Assembly: GCA_023457355.1 (NCBI GenBank)
Contig: JAEWLW010000038.1
Span: 62,001-126,000 of the forward strand
DNA length: 64,000 bases
DNA from: Bacillota bacterium
Lineage (GTDB): Bacteria > Bacillota > Clostridia > Oscillospirales > Ruminococcaceae
Reading direction: 5' to 3'
The notes under the pieces were generated by a model. The model worked only from the letters and a program-made list of their open reading frames with translations, did not search any database and had not been told where the DNA came from. This document shows positions 50,463 to 59,670 of this stretch, one piece after another. Both the position numbers and the translations under genes were made by a program. Position 1 is the stretch's first letter, and the number at the start of each line of letters is the position of its first letter.

Positions 50463-51872
50463 ATGAATTTTATGGATACTGAAGCTTCTTTTCAAGCACA
50501 GCAGGATCAAAAATATATTGTGATGACCCAAACGCCCATCCCCAGGCTGGTTGGGCGTCTGGCGCTGCCCACCATCTGCGCCATGCTCATCACGGCTATT
50601 TATAATATGGCGGACACTTACTTTGTCAGTCAGATCGGCACCAGCGCCTCGGCGGCTGTCGGCGTTATTTTCTCGCTGATGGGCGTCATTCAGTCGGTGG
50701 GCTTTACCTTTGGCATCGGTTCCTCGGTGCTTGTTTCTCGCCTGCTGGGCGAAAAACGCCGACAGGAGGCCTGCGAATCGGTCGCGACGGCTTTTTTTAC
50801 GTCGCTGGCCTTCGGGGCGGTGCTGGCGGTTGTCGGGCTTTTGTTCCTTGACGAATTGGTCGTGCTGCTGGGCGCCACCGACAGCATTGCGCCTTATGCC
50901 CGCGACTATGCGCGTTACATCCTCATCGGCGCGCCCTATATGGCGGCAAACTTTGTGCTGAACACCTCCCTGCGCGGGCAGGGCAACGCTTTTTATGGCA
51001 TGATCGGCATTATGTCGGGCGGCATCCTCAACATAGCGCTGGATCCCATCATGATTTTCGGTCTGGGGATGGGCATCAGCGGCGCGGCGCTGGCCACCAT
51101 CATCAGCCAGTTTGTCAGCTTTTTGATTTTGCTTTATTTTAACCTTGGCAAGTACGGCGCGTTGCCGCTCAAAGCGCGCAATGTTCGCCTCTCGTTCAAG
51201 CTGTTTGTCAGCATTGTCAGCGGCGGTACACCGTCGCTGTTCCGCCAGGGGCTGGCCAGCACCGCCATGGTATTTATGATGCGCAGCTGTAAGCCGTTCG
51301 GCGACCCCGCCATCGCCGCCATCAGCATTGTGCTGCGCCTGATGATGTTTGTTGTCTCGGCTATGATCGGCTTTGGTCAGGGCTTTCAGCCGGTATGCGG
51401 CTTTAATTACGGTGCAAAGCGGTTCGACCGCGTGAAGGAAGCGTTCTGGTTTTGCGTCAAAATATCCCTGTTAATTTTGGTCACCGCGGGCACCGTCATG
51501 TTTTTGCTGGCGCCGCAGGCCATCGCCGCCTTCCGCCGGGACGACCTGGAGGTCATCGCCATCGGCACCACGGCGCTGCGGTTGCAATGTCTGGCGCTGC
51601 CGATGCAGAGTTTCTTTATCATGTGCAATATGTATCTGCAATGTACCGGGCAAAGCGGACCCGCCACCTTGTTGGCCAGCGCACGGCAGGGCATCTTTTT
51701 TTTGCCGGGCACATTGCTTTGGCCCGCGCTGTTCGGCCTTTTAGGGGTGCAGCTTGTGCAGCCGATATCCGATATCTGCTGCTTTATTCTGGCCATTTAC
51801 CTCAGCCGCCGTTTCCTGCGCGACCTGAATGAGCGGCTTTCTGAACAACTGAGAGTGGAGGGACAATCTTGA
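50463..51872 (+). CDS. MATE-family multidrug efflux transporter
   Basis: 469 residues with twelve membrane segments in two homologous halves, opening IPRLVGRLALPTICAMLITAIYNMADTYFVSQIG, a typical MATE first helix. NFVLNTSLRGQGN and the second-half GFGQGFQPVCGFNYGAKRFDRV are family motifs. It exports cationic drugs by Na+ or H+ antiport; the substrate is unknown. AAAGGA precedes the ATG. The downstream MarR gene overlaps by 4 nt, suggesting drug-responsive control. Confidence 0.93.
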   Translation: MNFMDTEASFQAQQDQKYIVMTQTPIPRLVGRLALPTICAMLITAIYNMADTYFVSQIGTSASAAVGVIFSLMGVIQSVGFTFGIGSSVLVSRLLGEKRRQEACESVATAFFTSLAFGAVLAVVGLLFLDELVVLLGATDSIAPYARDYARYILIGAPYMAANFVLNTSLRGQGNAFYGMIGIMSGGILNIALDPIMIFGLGMGISGAALATIISQFVSFLILLYFNLGKYGALPLKARNVRLSFKLFVSIVSGGTPSLFRQGLASTAMVFMMRSCKPFGDPAIAAISIVLRLMMFVVSAMIGFGQGFQPVCGFNYGAKRFDRVKEAFWFCVKISLLILVTAGTVMFLLAPQAIAAFRRDDLEVIAIGTTALRLQCLALPMQSFFIMCNMYLQCTGQSGPATLLASARQGIFFLPGTLLWPALFGLLGVQLVQPISDICCFILAIYLSRRFLRDLNERLSEQLRVEGQS

Positions 51873-52306
51873 ACCATTCATTTCTGCCCGCCAACCGATT
51901 TATTTCGATGATCTACCGTTATACCCGCCGGTATTTTGCCCGTGAGCTGACTGCATATCAGCTGGATGCGGGTCAACTGCCATTTTTGCTGCAGCTTTAC
52001 CGCAGCCCCGGCATCACGCAGGAGCAGCTTTCCTGTGCGCTGGGCATGGATAAGGGTACGACGGCGCGCAGCGTGGCACAGCTGGAGGAATGCGGGCTGG
52101 CCTATCGGACGCCGGATGAAAATGACCGCCGCATCAATCATGTGTTTCCCACGCAGGCGGCCCTTGTGCATGAGGACGAGCTTTTTGCCATCATCGACCG
52201 GCTGCATGAATTGCTGTTCGAAGGTTTTACCGCCGAAGAGCGCGCACAGGCGTTGACACTTATCATCCACATGAAGGATAATATCGAAAGGGAATTCACG
52301 GAATAA
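51869..52306 (+). CDS. MarR-family transcriptional regulator
   Basis: 145 residues: winged helix with PGITQEQLSCALGMDKGTTARSVAQLEECGLAYRTPDENDRRINHVFPT, including the DxRxxxxxLT-like wing (DENDRRINHVFPT). The start is TTG at 51869, overlapping the MATE stop (TTGA), with GGAGGG 6 nt upstream. It probably represses its own operon through the dyad overlapping the -35 at 50404. Full family length. Confidence 0.92.
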   Translation: MNHSFLPANRFISMIYRYTRRYFARELTAYQLDAGQLPFLLQLYRSPGITQEQLSCALGMDKGTTARSVAQLEECGLAYRTPDENDRRINHVFPTQAALVHEDELFAIIDRLHELLFEGFTAEERAQALTLIIHMKDNIEREFTE

Positions 52307-52459
52307 TGGTCTCATACGGCTATTATTCCAACTGATGCGCAACGGCTCGCCGCTTAACGCGACCCGCTACCCTTTGATGTGCAATGATGCCACTGTGCGC
52401 TTTGCATTTGTGGTATAATAACAAACATTCCTCAATTTAACAGCGCAGGAGGTAAAAAC

Positions 52460-53323
52460 ATGAAAAATATCGGTTTTATCGGCATTGGCGTCATGGGCGA
52501 ATCGATGGCGCGCAACCTGAGCAGGCATGGGTTTAATGTGTCCATTTACAGCCGCACCAAAGCCAAGGCCCAGGCGCTTATCGCCGAAGGGCTCACCTGG
52601 TGCGACACCGCGGCGGAATGCGCATCCGGGCAGGATGCGGTCATCACCATTGTCGGTTACCCCAAGGATGTCGAGGAGGTCTATTTTGGCGAAGGCGGTG
52701 TCATCGCCAATGCCAACCCGGGCACCTTTCTCATCGACATGACCACCACCAGCCCTCAGCTATCCAAACGCATCTACGAAGAAGCCTGCGCGCGCGGCCT
52801 CGCTGCGCTCGACGCGCCCGTTTCAGGCGGTGACGGCGGTGCCCGGGACGGCACGCTGGCGATCATGGTCGGCGGCGAAAGGGCGGCGTTTGACGCTTGT
52901 ATGCCGTTGTTTGAAGCGATGGGTAAGAATATTTTTTACGAGGGCCCGGCCGGGAGCGGCCAGCACGTCAAAATGGCCAACCAGATTGCCATCGCGGGTA
53001 CTATTTCCGGCGTGTGCGAGGCGGTGGCCTATGCCCGCGCTGCGGGACTTGACCTCGAAGCCATGCTTAAAACCATCGGCTGCGGCGCGGCGGCGAGTGC
53101 ACAGCTGCAAAAAATTGCGCCTAAAATGGTTTCGGGCGATTTTGCCCCCGGCTTTTATATCAAGCATTTTATCAAGGATATGTCCATTGCGCAGCAGGAG
53201 GCCGAAACCGCCGGGCTTTCGCTTGAAGTGCTGCAACAGGTTTGCGGAATGTTCCAAAAGCTTGAGGCCCAGGGCAAGGGTGACAACGGCACACAGGGCA
53301 TTATTGAGTATTATAATAAATGA
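52460..53323 (+). CDS. Beta-hydroxyacid dehydrogenase (3-hydroxyisobutyrate/tartronate-semialdehyde reductase type)
   Basis: 287 residues. NAD(P) motif GFIGIGVMGESMARNL (5-20), substrate motif DAPVSGGDGGARDGTLAIMVGG, and GPAGSGQHVKMANQIAIAG with the catalytic lysine. A FIKHFIKDMSIAQ stretch completes the family. The choice between 3-hydroxyisobutyrate, tartronate semialdehyde and related acids cannot be made. A GarR-type activity would pair with the glycerate kinase 43 kb away, but that is only a suggestion. GCAGGAGG precedes the ATG. Confidence 0.9.
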   Translation: MKNIGFIGIGVMGESMARNLSRHGFNVSIYSRTKAKAQALIAEGLTWCDTAAECASGQDAVITIVGYPKDVEEVYFGEGGVIANANPGTFLIDMTTTSPQLSKRIYEEACARGLAALDAPVSGGDGGARDGTLAIMVGGERAAFDACMPLFEAMGKNIFYEGPAGSGQHVKMANQIAIAGTISGVCEAVAYARAAGLDLEAMLKTIGCGAAASAQLQKIAPKMVSGDFAPGFYIKHFIKDMSIAQQEAETAGLSLEVLQQVCGMFQKLEAQGKGDNGTQGIIEYYNK

Positions 53324-53327
53324 GCGT

Positions 53328-53385
53328 CCATCAAACAGCCCCCGCTGCCGAAAAATCGGCGGCGGGGGCTGTTTGATGGCCTTTA
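53328..53385 (+). terminator. Strong hairpin terminator of the dehydrogenase gene
   Basis: 18-bp perfect stem (53328-53345 with 53362-53379), extended inward to an AAAAAT loop. It begins 4 nt after the stop codon. No T-run follows immediately, but the hairpin is very stable. Confidence 0.7.
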
Positions 53386-53421
53386 TAGTCAAGTTCTACT
53401 TTAAAATCCAAAAATGCGCAA

Positions 53422-53451
53422 GGCCCTGTCTCCATTTTAGGAGACGGGGCC
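53422..53451 (-). terminator. Hairpin downstream of groEL
   Basis: GGCCCTGTCTCC (53422-53433) with GGAGACGGGGCC (53440-53451), one G-T pair, 6-nt loop. On the minus strand it is followed by TTGCGCATTTTTGG. Likely groEL terminator. Confidence 0.65.
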
Positions 53452-53508
53452 CTGCTATCTACACGCCGTTTAAGCGAACGGCGATTCCCGGTTTGTTCGG
53501 GGAGAGGC

Positions 53509-55143
53509 TTAGTACATGCCGCCCATACCGCCCATGCCGCCGCCGGCGGGCATTGCGGGTTCTTCCTTGGGCGGTTCGCTGACCAGCGATTCGGTGGTCA
53601 GCACCATTGCGGCAACAGAAGCCGCGTTCTGCAGTGCACTTCTGGCAACCTTGGTGGGGTCCACAATACCGGCCTCAACCATATCGACATACGCCTCGGT
53701 CTCGGCGTTAAAGCCATAGCCAACCTTGCCGACGCGCTTGATCTGGTCAATGATGACCGAGCCCTCAAGGCCTGCGTTCTTGGCAATCTGGCGGACCGGC
53801 TCTTCAAGGGCGCGCAGCAGAATCTTAGCGCCGGTCTTTTCGTCGCCCTCAAGGCTGGAGAGCAGCTTCTCAACGGCGGACATCGCGTTGAGCATGGCCA
53901 CGCCGCCGCCCGCAACAAGGCCTTCCTCAACGGCAGCCTTGGTAGCGGAGAGGGCATCTTCAATGCGCAGCTTCTTTTCTTTCATTTCAACCTCGGTCGC
54001 AGCGCCGACCTTGATAACGGCTACGCCGCCGGCAAGCTTTGCAAGGCGCTCCTGCAGCTTCTCGCGGTCGAAGTCGGAGGTGGTGTTCTCCATCTCGGAA
54101 CGGATCTGTGCGACGCGGCCCTTGATCGTGGCGGAATCGCCCGCGCCGTTGACGATGACGGTGTTTTCCTTGGTGACCTTGACCTGCCCTGCACGGCCGA
54201 GCATGTCGACGGTGGCTTCCTTCAGTTCATAGCCAAGGTCGCTGCTGACAACGGTGCCGCCGGTGAGAATGGCGATATCCTCCAGCATAGCCTTGCGGCG
54301 GTCGCCAAAGCCGGGCGCCTTGATGGCAACGCAGGTGAAGGTGCCGCGCAGGCGGTTGACCAGAAGTGTTGCGAGCGCCTCGCCCTCAACATCTTCAGCG
54401 ATAATGACAAGCTTCTTGCCGGACTGCACAATCTGCTCAAGCAGGGGCAGAATCTCCTGGATTGAAGCGATCTTCTTGTCGGTGATCAGCAGGTAAGCGT
54501 CATCGACGACAGCTTCCATCTTGTCGGTATCGGTGACCATGTAGGGGGAGATATAACCGCGGTCGAACTGCATGCCCTCAACAACCTCGGTGTAGGTCTC
54601 AGCGGTCTTGGATTCCTCAATGGTGATGACGCCGTCGGCGCCAACCTTGTCCATAGCCTCGGCGATCAGCTTGCCGATGACGGCGTCGCCGGCCGAAACA
54701 GTTGCGGCGGAAGCGATATCGGCCGAGCCGGAAACCTTCTTGGAGTTCTCCTTGATGGCGGCCACAGCGGAATCAACCGCCTTCTGGATGCCGCGCTTGA
54801 CAACCATGGGGTTCGCGCCCGCGGCAACGTTCTTCATGCCCTCGCGGACAAGCGCCTGGGCCAGCAGGGTGGCGGTGGTGGTGCCGTCGCCGGCTGCGTC
54901 GTTCGTCTTGGTGGCAACCTCTTTAACAAGCTGTGCGCCCATGTTTTCAAAGGGGTCTTCAAGCTCGATCTCCTTGGCGATGGTTACGCCGTCGTTTGTG
55001 ATGAGCGGTGCGCCGTACTTCTTATCGAGCACAACGTTGCGGCCCTTGGGCCCGAGGGTAATCTTAACGGTATCGGCAAGCTTATCAATGCCCGCCTGTA
55101 AAGACTTTCTGGCTTCTTCGCCATAGGAAATAATCTTAGCCAT
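53509..55143 (-). CDS. groEL: Chaperonin GroEL
   Basis: 544 residues, full length. ATP-site motifs include GPKGRNVVLDK, NDGVTIAKEI, NDAAGDGTTTATLLAQ and the AGGVAVIKVGA signature. The C-terminus is the flexible GGMGGMGGMY tail. It forms the 14-mer folding chamber with GroES. It lies 36 nt downstream of groES, under the CIRCE/HrcA-controlled promoter. Confidence 0.99.
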   Translation of the reverse strand: MAKIISYGEEARKSLQAGIDKLADTVKITLGPKGRNVVLDKKYGAPLITNDGVTIAKEIELEDPFENMGAQLVKEVATKTNDAAGDGTTTATLLAQALVREGMKNVAAGANPMVVKRGIQKAVDSAVAAIKENSKKVSGSADIASAATVSAGDAVIGKLIAEAMDKVGADGVITIEESKTAETYTEVVEGMQFDRGYISPYMVTDTDKMEAVVDDAYLLITDKKIASIQEILPLLEQIVQSGKKLVIIAEDVEGEALATLLVNRLRGTFTCVAIKAPGFGDRRKAMLEDIAILTGGTVVSSDLGYELKEATVDMLGRAGQVKVTKENTVIVNGAGDSATIKGRVAQIRSEMENTTSDFDREKLQERLAKLAGGVAVIKVGAATEVEMKEKKLRIEDALSATKAAVEEGLVAGGGVAMLNAMSAVEKLLSSLEGDEKTGAKILLRALEEPVRQIAKNAGLEGSVIIDQIKRVGKVGYGFNAETEAYVDMVEAGIVDPTKVARSALQNAASVAAMVLTTESLVSEPPKEEPAMPAGGGMGGMGGMY

Positions 55144-55179
55144 AGTAAGTTTCCTCCCTTTATTCTTTCTCAGTAATGG

Positions 55180-55464
55180 TTATTCAACAATTGCAAGGAT
55201 ATCGGACTGGCGCAGGATGGTGTATTCCACGCCGTCAACCTTGACTTCGGTTCCGGCATATTTGCTCATGAGAACCTTATCCCCTGCCTTGAGATACATG
55301 GTCACCTCTTTGCCATCCACGACGCCGCCGGGGCCCACTGCGACAACCTCCGCTACCTGGGGCTTTTCCTTAGCAGAACCTGCGAGAATGATTCCGCTCT
55401 TGGTGGTCTCTTCCGCTTCAACCATCTTGATTACGACTCTGTCTGCCAACGGTTTGATGTTCAT
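55180..55464 (-). CDS. groES: Co-chaperonin GroES
   Basis: 94 residues: MNIKPLADRVVIKMVEAEETTKSGIIL, mobile loop included, and AGDKVLMSKYAGTEVKVDG near the end. It caps GroEL. TGGAGGA precedes the ATG. First gene of the heat-shock operon. Confidence 0.99.
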   Translation of the reverse strand: MNIKPLADRVVIKMVEAEETTKSGIILAGSAKEKPQVAEVVAVGPGGVVDGKEVTMYLKAGDKVLMSKYAGTEVKVDGVEYTILRQSDILAIVE

Positions 55465-55503
55465 TGCTGTTCCTCCATTTATCTATATTTTCATTTGACT
55501 TTT

Positions 55504-55530
55504 TTAGCACTCTAATCTTTTGAGTGCTAA
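55504..55530 (-). promoter_or_regulatory. CIRCE operator (HrcA binding site)
   Basis: Exact consensus TTAGCACTC-N9-GAGTGCTAA. It lies directly downstream of the -10 of the groES promoter, so HrcA binding blocks transcription until heat or folding stress. Confidence 0.98.
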
Positions 55531-55534
55531 GAAT

Positions 55535-55562
55535 ATTTTAGCTCATTTTTCAAAAAAATCAA
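55535..55562 (-). promoter_or_regulatory. groESL promoter
   Basis: Minus-strand -35 TTGATT (55562-55557), 16-nt spacer, -10 TAAAAT (55540-55535), immediately upstream of the CIRCE element. Confidence 0.7.
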
Positions 55563-55825
55563 GGGATTTTTGAGATTTTTTTCAAAGTTTACAACAAATT
55601 CATTTTTCAGCAAATCAGCGGTCCAAGGCGAAAAACTGCGGGTGCCATGTCCCAATAAAATTGCGCGCGCACCATTGGAGCCGCACACCGTTTAGGTTGC
55701 CCCGTTTTGGGTATTGGTTTCAGCTTGTAAAAATAAAAACGGCCCGCGTTCTTCAAACGCCGGACCGCAGACCGATCAAAATGATTAACACGACCCCCAA
55801 AGTGGCTTTGCCGCAAAATTGGCGC

Positions 55826-56596
55826 TTAAAACAGGCAGCAATTGACCAACATCAACAAAATGCCAAGCAAGGCCCCCGCTACCCCAAAGCCCGCTTTTTT
55901 TCCGCACAGCGCCGCGGGCAGCAATTCGGCCACGGCGATGGCGCTCATCAGCCCCGCAATGCCGCAAAACATCATGGCCAACCCGCGCTCGGTGAGCACC
56001 GGCTGCAAAAAACGAAGCGCCAGCAGTGCGCCCAGCGGCTCGGCCGCGCCCGAAATTATCGCCAGCAGCAGCGCGGGCGCACGGCGGTTCAACGCCGCAT
56101 AGACCGGCATCGCAACCGATATCCCCTCCGGGATATTATGCAGCGCGATGGCGGCGCAAAGCTTTAACCCCATCTTGACGTTCTGGCTCGCACTTAAAAA
56201 TACGGCCATTCCCTCGGGCAGGTTGTGCAGCATCAGCGCCAGCATTGAAAACAGCCCCAGGCGCAGCAGCTTCTGGTCGCGGTGCGCATCGCACTTCTCA
56301 AACCCGCCGGGCAGAACCGAATCCAAAAGCTGCGAACAAAGCATACCCGCTGCGCAGGAAAAAACCGCCACGGCCGTTCCGGCCACGCCCGACATCTCAA
56401 AAAGCAGCACCGCAGTCGCCTGCGGCAGCAGGTCAATCAGCGACACCGCCAGCATCACCCCTGCCGAAAAGCCCAGTGCCAGCGTCAGCAGTGATGTTTT
56501 AGGACGCCGCACCGCAACCGCCAGCAGGGCGCCAAGAATGGTGGCGCCACCGGCAGCTGTGCTTAAAACCAGTGGTATCATGGTGTTTTGCGTCAC
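55826..56596 (-). CDS. ZIP-family divalent metal transporter (ZupT-like)
   Basis: 256 residues, eight membrane helices. The metal-site motifs HNLPEG (helix 4) and HNIPEG (helix 5), and AAEPLGA, are intact. It imports Zn2+, possibly also Fe2+ or Mn2+. The start is GTG at 56596 with AGGGAG/GAGG upstream; an ATG at 56581 has no ribosome site. It shares the window with a Zur/Fur-boxed ZnuA operon but has no such box of its own that I can see. Confidence 0.92.
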   Translation of the reverse strand: MTQNTMIPLVLSTAAGGATILGALLAVAVRRPKTSLLTLALGFSAGVMLAVSLIDLLPQATAVLLFEMSGVAGTAVAVFSCAAGMLCSQLLDSVLPGGFEKCDAHRDQKLLRLGLFSMLALMLHNLPEGMAVFLSASQNVKMGLKLCAAIALHNIPEGISVAMPVYAALNRRAPALLLAIISGAAEPLGALLALRFLQPVLTERGLAMMFCGIAGLMSAIAVAELLPAALCGKKAGFGVAGALLGILLMLVNCCLF

Positions 56597-56693
56597 AGCG
56601 CCTCACTCCCTCACGGCGGCCGGTGTTTTGATGCCGCCTCATCAATAGCTATTCACATCGGCGGTAAATTATTTGTACAACGGCTGCGCATGA

Positions 56694-56722
56694 TTGACAA
56701 GTGCCATCCGCAATGGTAATCT
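56694..56722 (+). promoter_or_regulatory. Promoter of the large membrane protein gene
   Basis: -35 TTGACA (56694-56699), 17-nt spacer, -10 TAATCT (56717-56722), about 110 nt before the ATG. Confidence 0.55.
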
Positions 56723-56833
56723 TTTTATATCATTTATTGATATACTTGGAGAAATTTTGAATGCCCGAGCATAATATGGCATTTGATGTACAAAAAGAAA
56801 TGATAGCAGGCTTCAGCGGAAAGGAAGAAAGCA

Positions 56834-58516
56834 ATGAAAAAGATCAGAAAGTCAAAACCCTTTATCTATATGGCCGTTACCGTCTTGCTCATGCTCTATG
56901 CGTTTAGCAGCGCCGTCAATTTTAACCCGCTATACAGCGACGGCGCCTTTTTCTGGTGTGTCGTCATAAGCGCCTACGTCCTGACCTGGAGTATTTTTAA
57001 GCTGGGCGGCGCCTTTTCGGTTCGGGAATCGACTTCGATGCCCGGCCGCGCACAGTTAAACCTCGACCCAATAAAGTTCAAAGCATTCCCCAAACCGGCA
57101 AAGCTGCTTTTAATCGTGCCCTGGGTGCTGTTTGTGGGCATCAACGTGTTTTCGATGCCCCTGTTCCACTACAAGGCTTACCGCGACCAGCTTGGCAGTG
57201 TGAACCAACAGGTGTTTTCAAGCGACATGCAGGCGGTGGATCTCTCGCAGATACCGATTGTGGACGAAGAACTGGCCCGGAAGCTGGCGGATAAAAAGCT
57301 TGGTGAGCGCGCTTCGCTCGGCAGCCAGGTCGTCCTTGGGGAACCGACCATACAGATGAACAACGGCAAACTCATCTGGGCGGTGCCGCTTTATCATTCC
57401 GGCATTTTCAAATGGCTGACCAATCTTTCGGGCACACCCGGTTATATTGTGGTATCGGCCACCAATGTCAACGATGTCGATTATGTGGAAGGGCACAAAA
57501 TCAAATATCAGCCCCAGTCCCACCTCCTGTATGACATTGGCCGCCATACGCGCTTCACCGCCGCCCCTTTTGACGGCATCACCGATTATTCTTTCGAGCT
57601 GGACGACGCAGGCGTTCCGTACTGGATTGTCACCACCTACAGGAATCTGCGCGGCTTTGCCCTGCCGGAAGCAACCGGCGTCATTATCGTCAATGCCACA
57701 ACAGGCCAAAGCCAGAAATATGCGCTCACAAATGTTCCCGATTGGGTGGACCGTGTGCAGCCGGAATATTTCCTGCGCAGGCAGATTATGAACCAGGGCG
57801 AATATGTCCACGGCGTCTTCAACTTTGCCGACAAGGATAAGTTCCAGCCCTCGGAAGGCCAGGCGGTTGTTTACAACAACGGGCGCTGTTACCTGTTCAC
57901 CGGGCTGACCAGCGTGGGCAATGATGAAAGCGCCATCGGGTTCATGATGGTGGATATGGTCACCAAAAAGCCGCTGCTTTACCAGATGAACGGCGCTACC
58001 GAATACGCCGCGCAGGGCTCGGCGCAGGGCAAGGTTCAGCACCTGAATTATTACGCCTCCTTCCCGCTCATCATCAACGCCGACAATGTCCCCACCTATT
58101 TTATGACGCTCAAGGACCGCGAGGGGCTGATTAAACAGTATGCGCTGGTTTCGGTGACCAATTATTCCACCGTCGGGGTCGGCGAGACGATATCGCAAAC
58201 CTATCGCAACTATCAGACCGTCCTGCGCCAAAACGGCGACAGCAGCCAGCTTTTGCCTTCGTCCGGCTCAGAGCAAAAGCTTAACGGAACCGTGGAGCGC
58301 ATCGCAAGCCAGTATAACGGCGAGGATACGATTTATTACGTCATTCTGTCGGAATACCGCAACAAAATTTACACCGTTAACGCCAGCCTGTCTTCCGAAC
58401 TGGCGCTCACCCGCGAGGGGGACCGCGTCCAAATCATCTATTGGGGGGATGAACAAAACGCGCAGCCGATCATGGAGGCCACCGGCTTTGATAATCTGCA
58501 ATACACGCAAAAATAA
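56834..58516 (+). CDS. Unrecognised 560-residue membrane protein with large extracytoplasmic domain
   Basis: Three hydrophobic segments lie near the N-terminus (about 12-30, 39-57 and 93-115). About 440 residues follow, rich in Tyr, Asn and beta-type sequence, with repeated GVIIVNATTGQSQKY- and FMMVDMVTKKPLLYQM-like strands that recall PepSY or beta-propeller units. A further OB-like module (LNGTVERIASQYNGEDTIYYVILSE) ends the protein. I do not recognise the family. AAAGGAAG precedes the ATG. A metallophosphoesterase gene follows 23 nt after the stop, so they are probably co-transcribed. Confidence 0.7.
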   Translation: MKKIRKSKPFIYMAVTVLLMLYAFSSAVNFNPLYSDGAFFWCVVISAYVLTWSIFKLGGAFSVRESTSMPGRAQLNLDPIKFKAFPKPAKLLLIVPWVLFVGINVFSMPLFHYKAYRDQLGSVNQQVFSSDMQAVDLSQIPIVDEELARKLADKKLGERASLGSQVVLGEPTIQMNNGKLIWAVPLYHSGIFKWLTNLSGTPGYIVVSATNVNDVDYVEGHKIKYQPQSHLLYDIGRHTRFTAAPFDGITDYSFELDDAGVPYWIVTTYRNLRGFALPEATGVIIVNATTGQSQKYALTNVPDWVDRVQPEYFLRRQIMNQGEYVHGVFNFADKDKFQPSEGQAVVYNNGRCYLFTGLTSVGNDESAIGFMMVDMVTKKPLLYQMNGATEYAAQGSAQGKVQHLNYYASFPLIINADNVPTYFMTLKDREGLIKQYALVSVTNYSTVGVGETISQTYRNYQTVLRQNGDSSQLLPSSGSEQKLNGTVERIASQYNGEDTIYYVILSEYRNKIYTVNASLSSELALTREGDRVQIIYWGDEQNAQPIMEATGFDNLQYTQK

Positions 58517-58539
58517 TTTTCTGACAGAAGGAACCTTTG

Positions 58540-59019
58540 ATGAGAATTCTCGTTGTCTCGGATACCCACCACGATTTTGACACGCTCTACCGCCTGATGC
58601 TGCGCGAAAAGGATGCCATTGACCTGCTGTTGCACCTCGGCGATGGCGCACAGGATATTGACGATCTGCGCGCCGTCTGGCCGCTGCTGCCGGTGCGTTT
58701 TGTGCGCGGCAACTGCGACTATGTCTCCACCGCGTCGGACACGGCGTTGGTGGAAGCAAACGGCACGCGCCTGCTGCTGACGCACGGCCACCTGTTCGAT
58801 GTCAATTATACAACCGAACGGCTGGCCGCCGAAGCGCGGCGGCAAGACGCCGCCGTTGCGCTGTTCGGGCACACCCACCGGCAGCTTTGCCGCAGCGAAT
58901 TGGGCGTCCAGCTGATGAACCCCGGCAGCCTTGGCAAACCCCGCGACGGCAAACGCGGTTACGGCATCATTGAGATTGTGCAGAGCCAGCCGGTCTGTTC
59001 GCTGCACCGGTTTGAATAA
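58540..59019 (+). CDS. YfcE/MJ0936-family metallophosphoesterase
   Basis: 159 residues with all five phosphoesterase motifs: SDTHHD (D8, H10), HLGDGAQD, RGNCDY (metal-bridging Asn), THGHLFDVNY and FGHTHR. The family binds two metals (often Mn) and hydrolyses phosphodiesters. ATG 58540 is chosen over TTG 58537, with AGAAGGAA upstream. Downstream partner of the large membrane protein gene. Confidence 0.93.
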   Translation: MRILVVSDTHHDFDTLYRLMLREKDAIDLLLHLGDGAQDIDDLRAVWPLLPVRFVRGNCDYVSTASDTALVEANGTRLLLTHGHLFDVNYTTERLAAEARRQDAAVALFGHTHRQLCRSELGVQLMNPGSLGKPRDGKRGYGIIEIVQSQPVCSLHRFE

Positions 59020-59184
59020 ACCCGCCATCGCGCGCCACCAGAAAACATTTGGCCGGGTTTTAGCTTGTCAAAAAAGTCTTCGCACAGCTCAGCCTTTTAT
59101 GCCAAGCTTCGCATAATGGGCAAGATTGCCCATTTTGTCGCCTACGGGCGAGAAATCCGGCGCACTTTGTGCACCTCGACGCGA

Positions 59185-59209
59185 AAAAGGGGGCTCACCG
59201 CCCCCTTTT
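59185..59209 (+). terminator. Intrinsic terminator
   Basis: AAAAGGGGGC (59185-59194) pairs with GCCCCCTTTT (59200-59209), 5-nt loop. It ends the transcript of the membrane protein and phosphoesterase genes, 165 nt after the last stop. Confidence 0.75.
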
Positions 59210-59399
59210 CACACTTTTCCCCCGGTACTTTGCCTTACGTAATCTGCTTCTTTGACAGCCTAGAAAATCAAATACTTGGTCTAATTCTATTGTAAAGACC
59301 GCCTTCCGCGTCAAAAATGCTCGGAATACATCCAGTATTCCTGCGCTCTTTTCCTTATAGACGAACCTTCACAGCGCGTTATTCGTCGTTTTTTCTATT

Positions 59400-59600
59400 T
59401 ACAGACAAGCCCTAAAAAATTGCATAAATTAAAGTTTTTGGTCAAGCTTTTTTCAAAAAGCTTGCGTGCTTCATTCGTCAAAAGCGCAGGAGAAGGCGCA
59501 AAATAATCCGGGGGACTATTTTGCGGGGAGAACCCTCGACGGGGGTTTTCCCCATGCCGTGTTAAGCGGCATCAGCTTTGTGCAAATGAACAGCACGGCC
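59400..59600 (+). repeat. Long intergenic repeat, family B, copy 4
   Basis: About 200 bp: AAATTAAAGTTTTTGGTCAA, AGCTTTTTTCAAAAAGCTTG, then AAAAGCGCAGGAGAAGGCGC, ACTATTTTGCGGGGAGAACC and TTAAGCGGCATCAGCTTTGT. It lacks the central AAGCGGAGCC...TATATGCGAGCG part of copies 2 and 3. A further short sequence before it (near 59281-59297, CTATTGTAAAGACC) also recurs at about 19009-19022. The gap 59020-59670 is otherwise non-coding. Confidence 0.7.
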
Positions 59601-59619
59601 AACCTTTTTCGACAACCTT

Positions 59620-59655
59620 AAAATCCCGCCGCACAGGAAGGTGCGGCGGGATTTT
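59620..59655 (-). terminator. Intrinsic terminator of lysS
   Basis: 15-bp perfect stem AAAATCCCGCCGCAC (59620-59634) with GTGCGGCGGGATTTT (59641-59655), 6-nt loop. It lies 16 nt after the LysRS stop on the minus strand, with a T-run in the descending arm. Confidence 0.85.
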
Positions 59656-59670
59656 CAATGTCAATAACGC

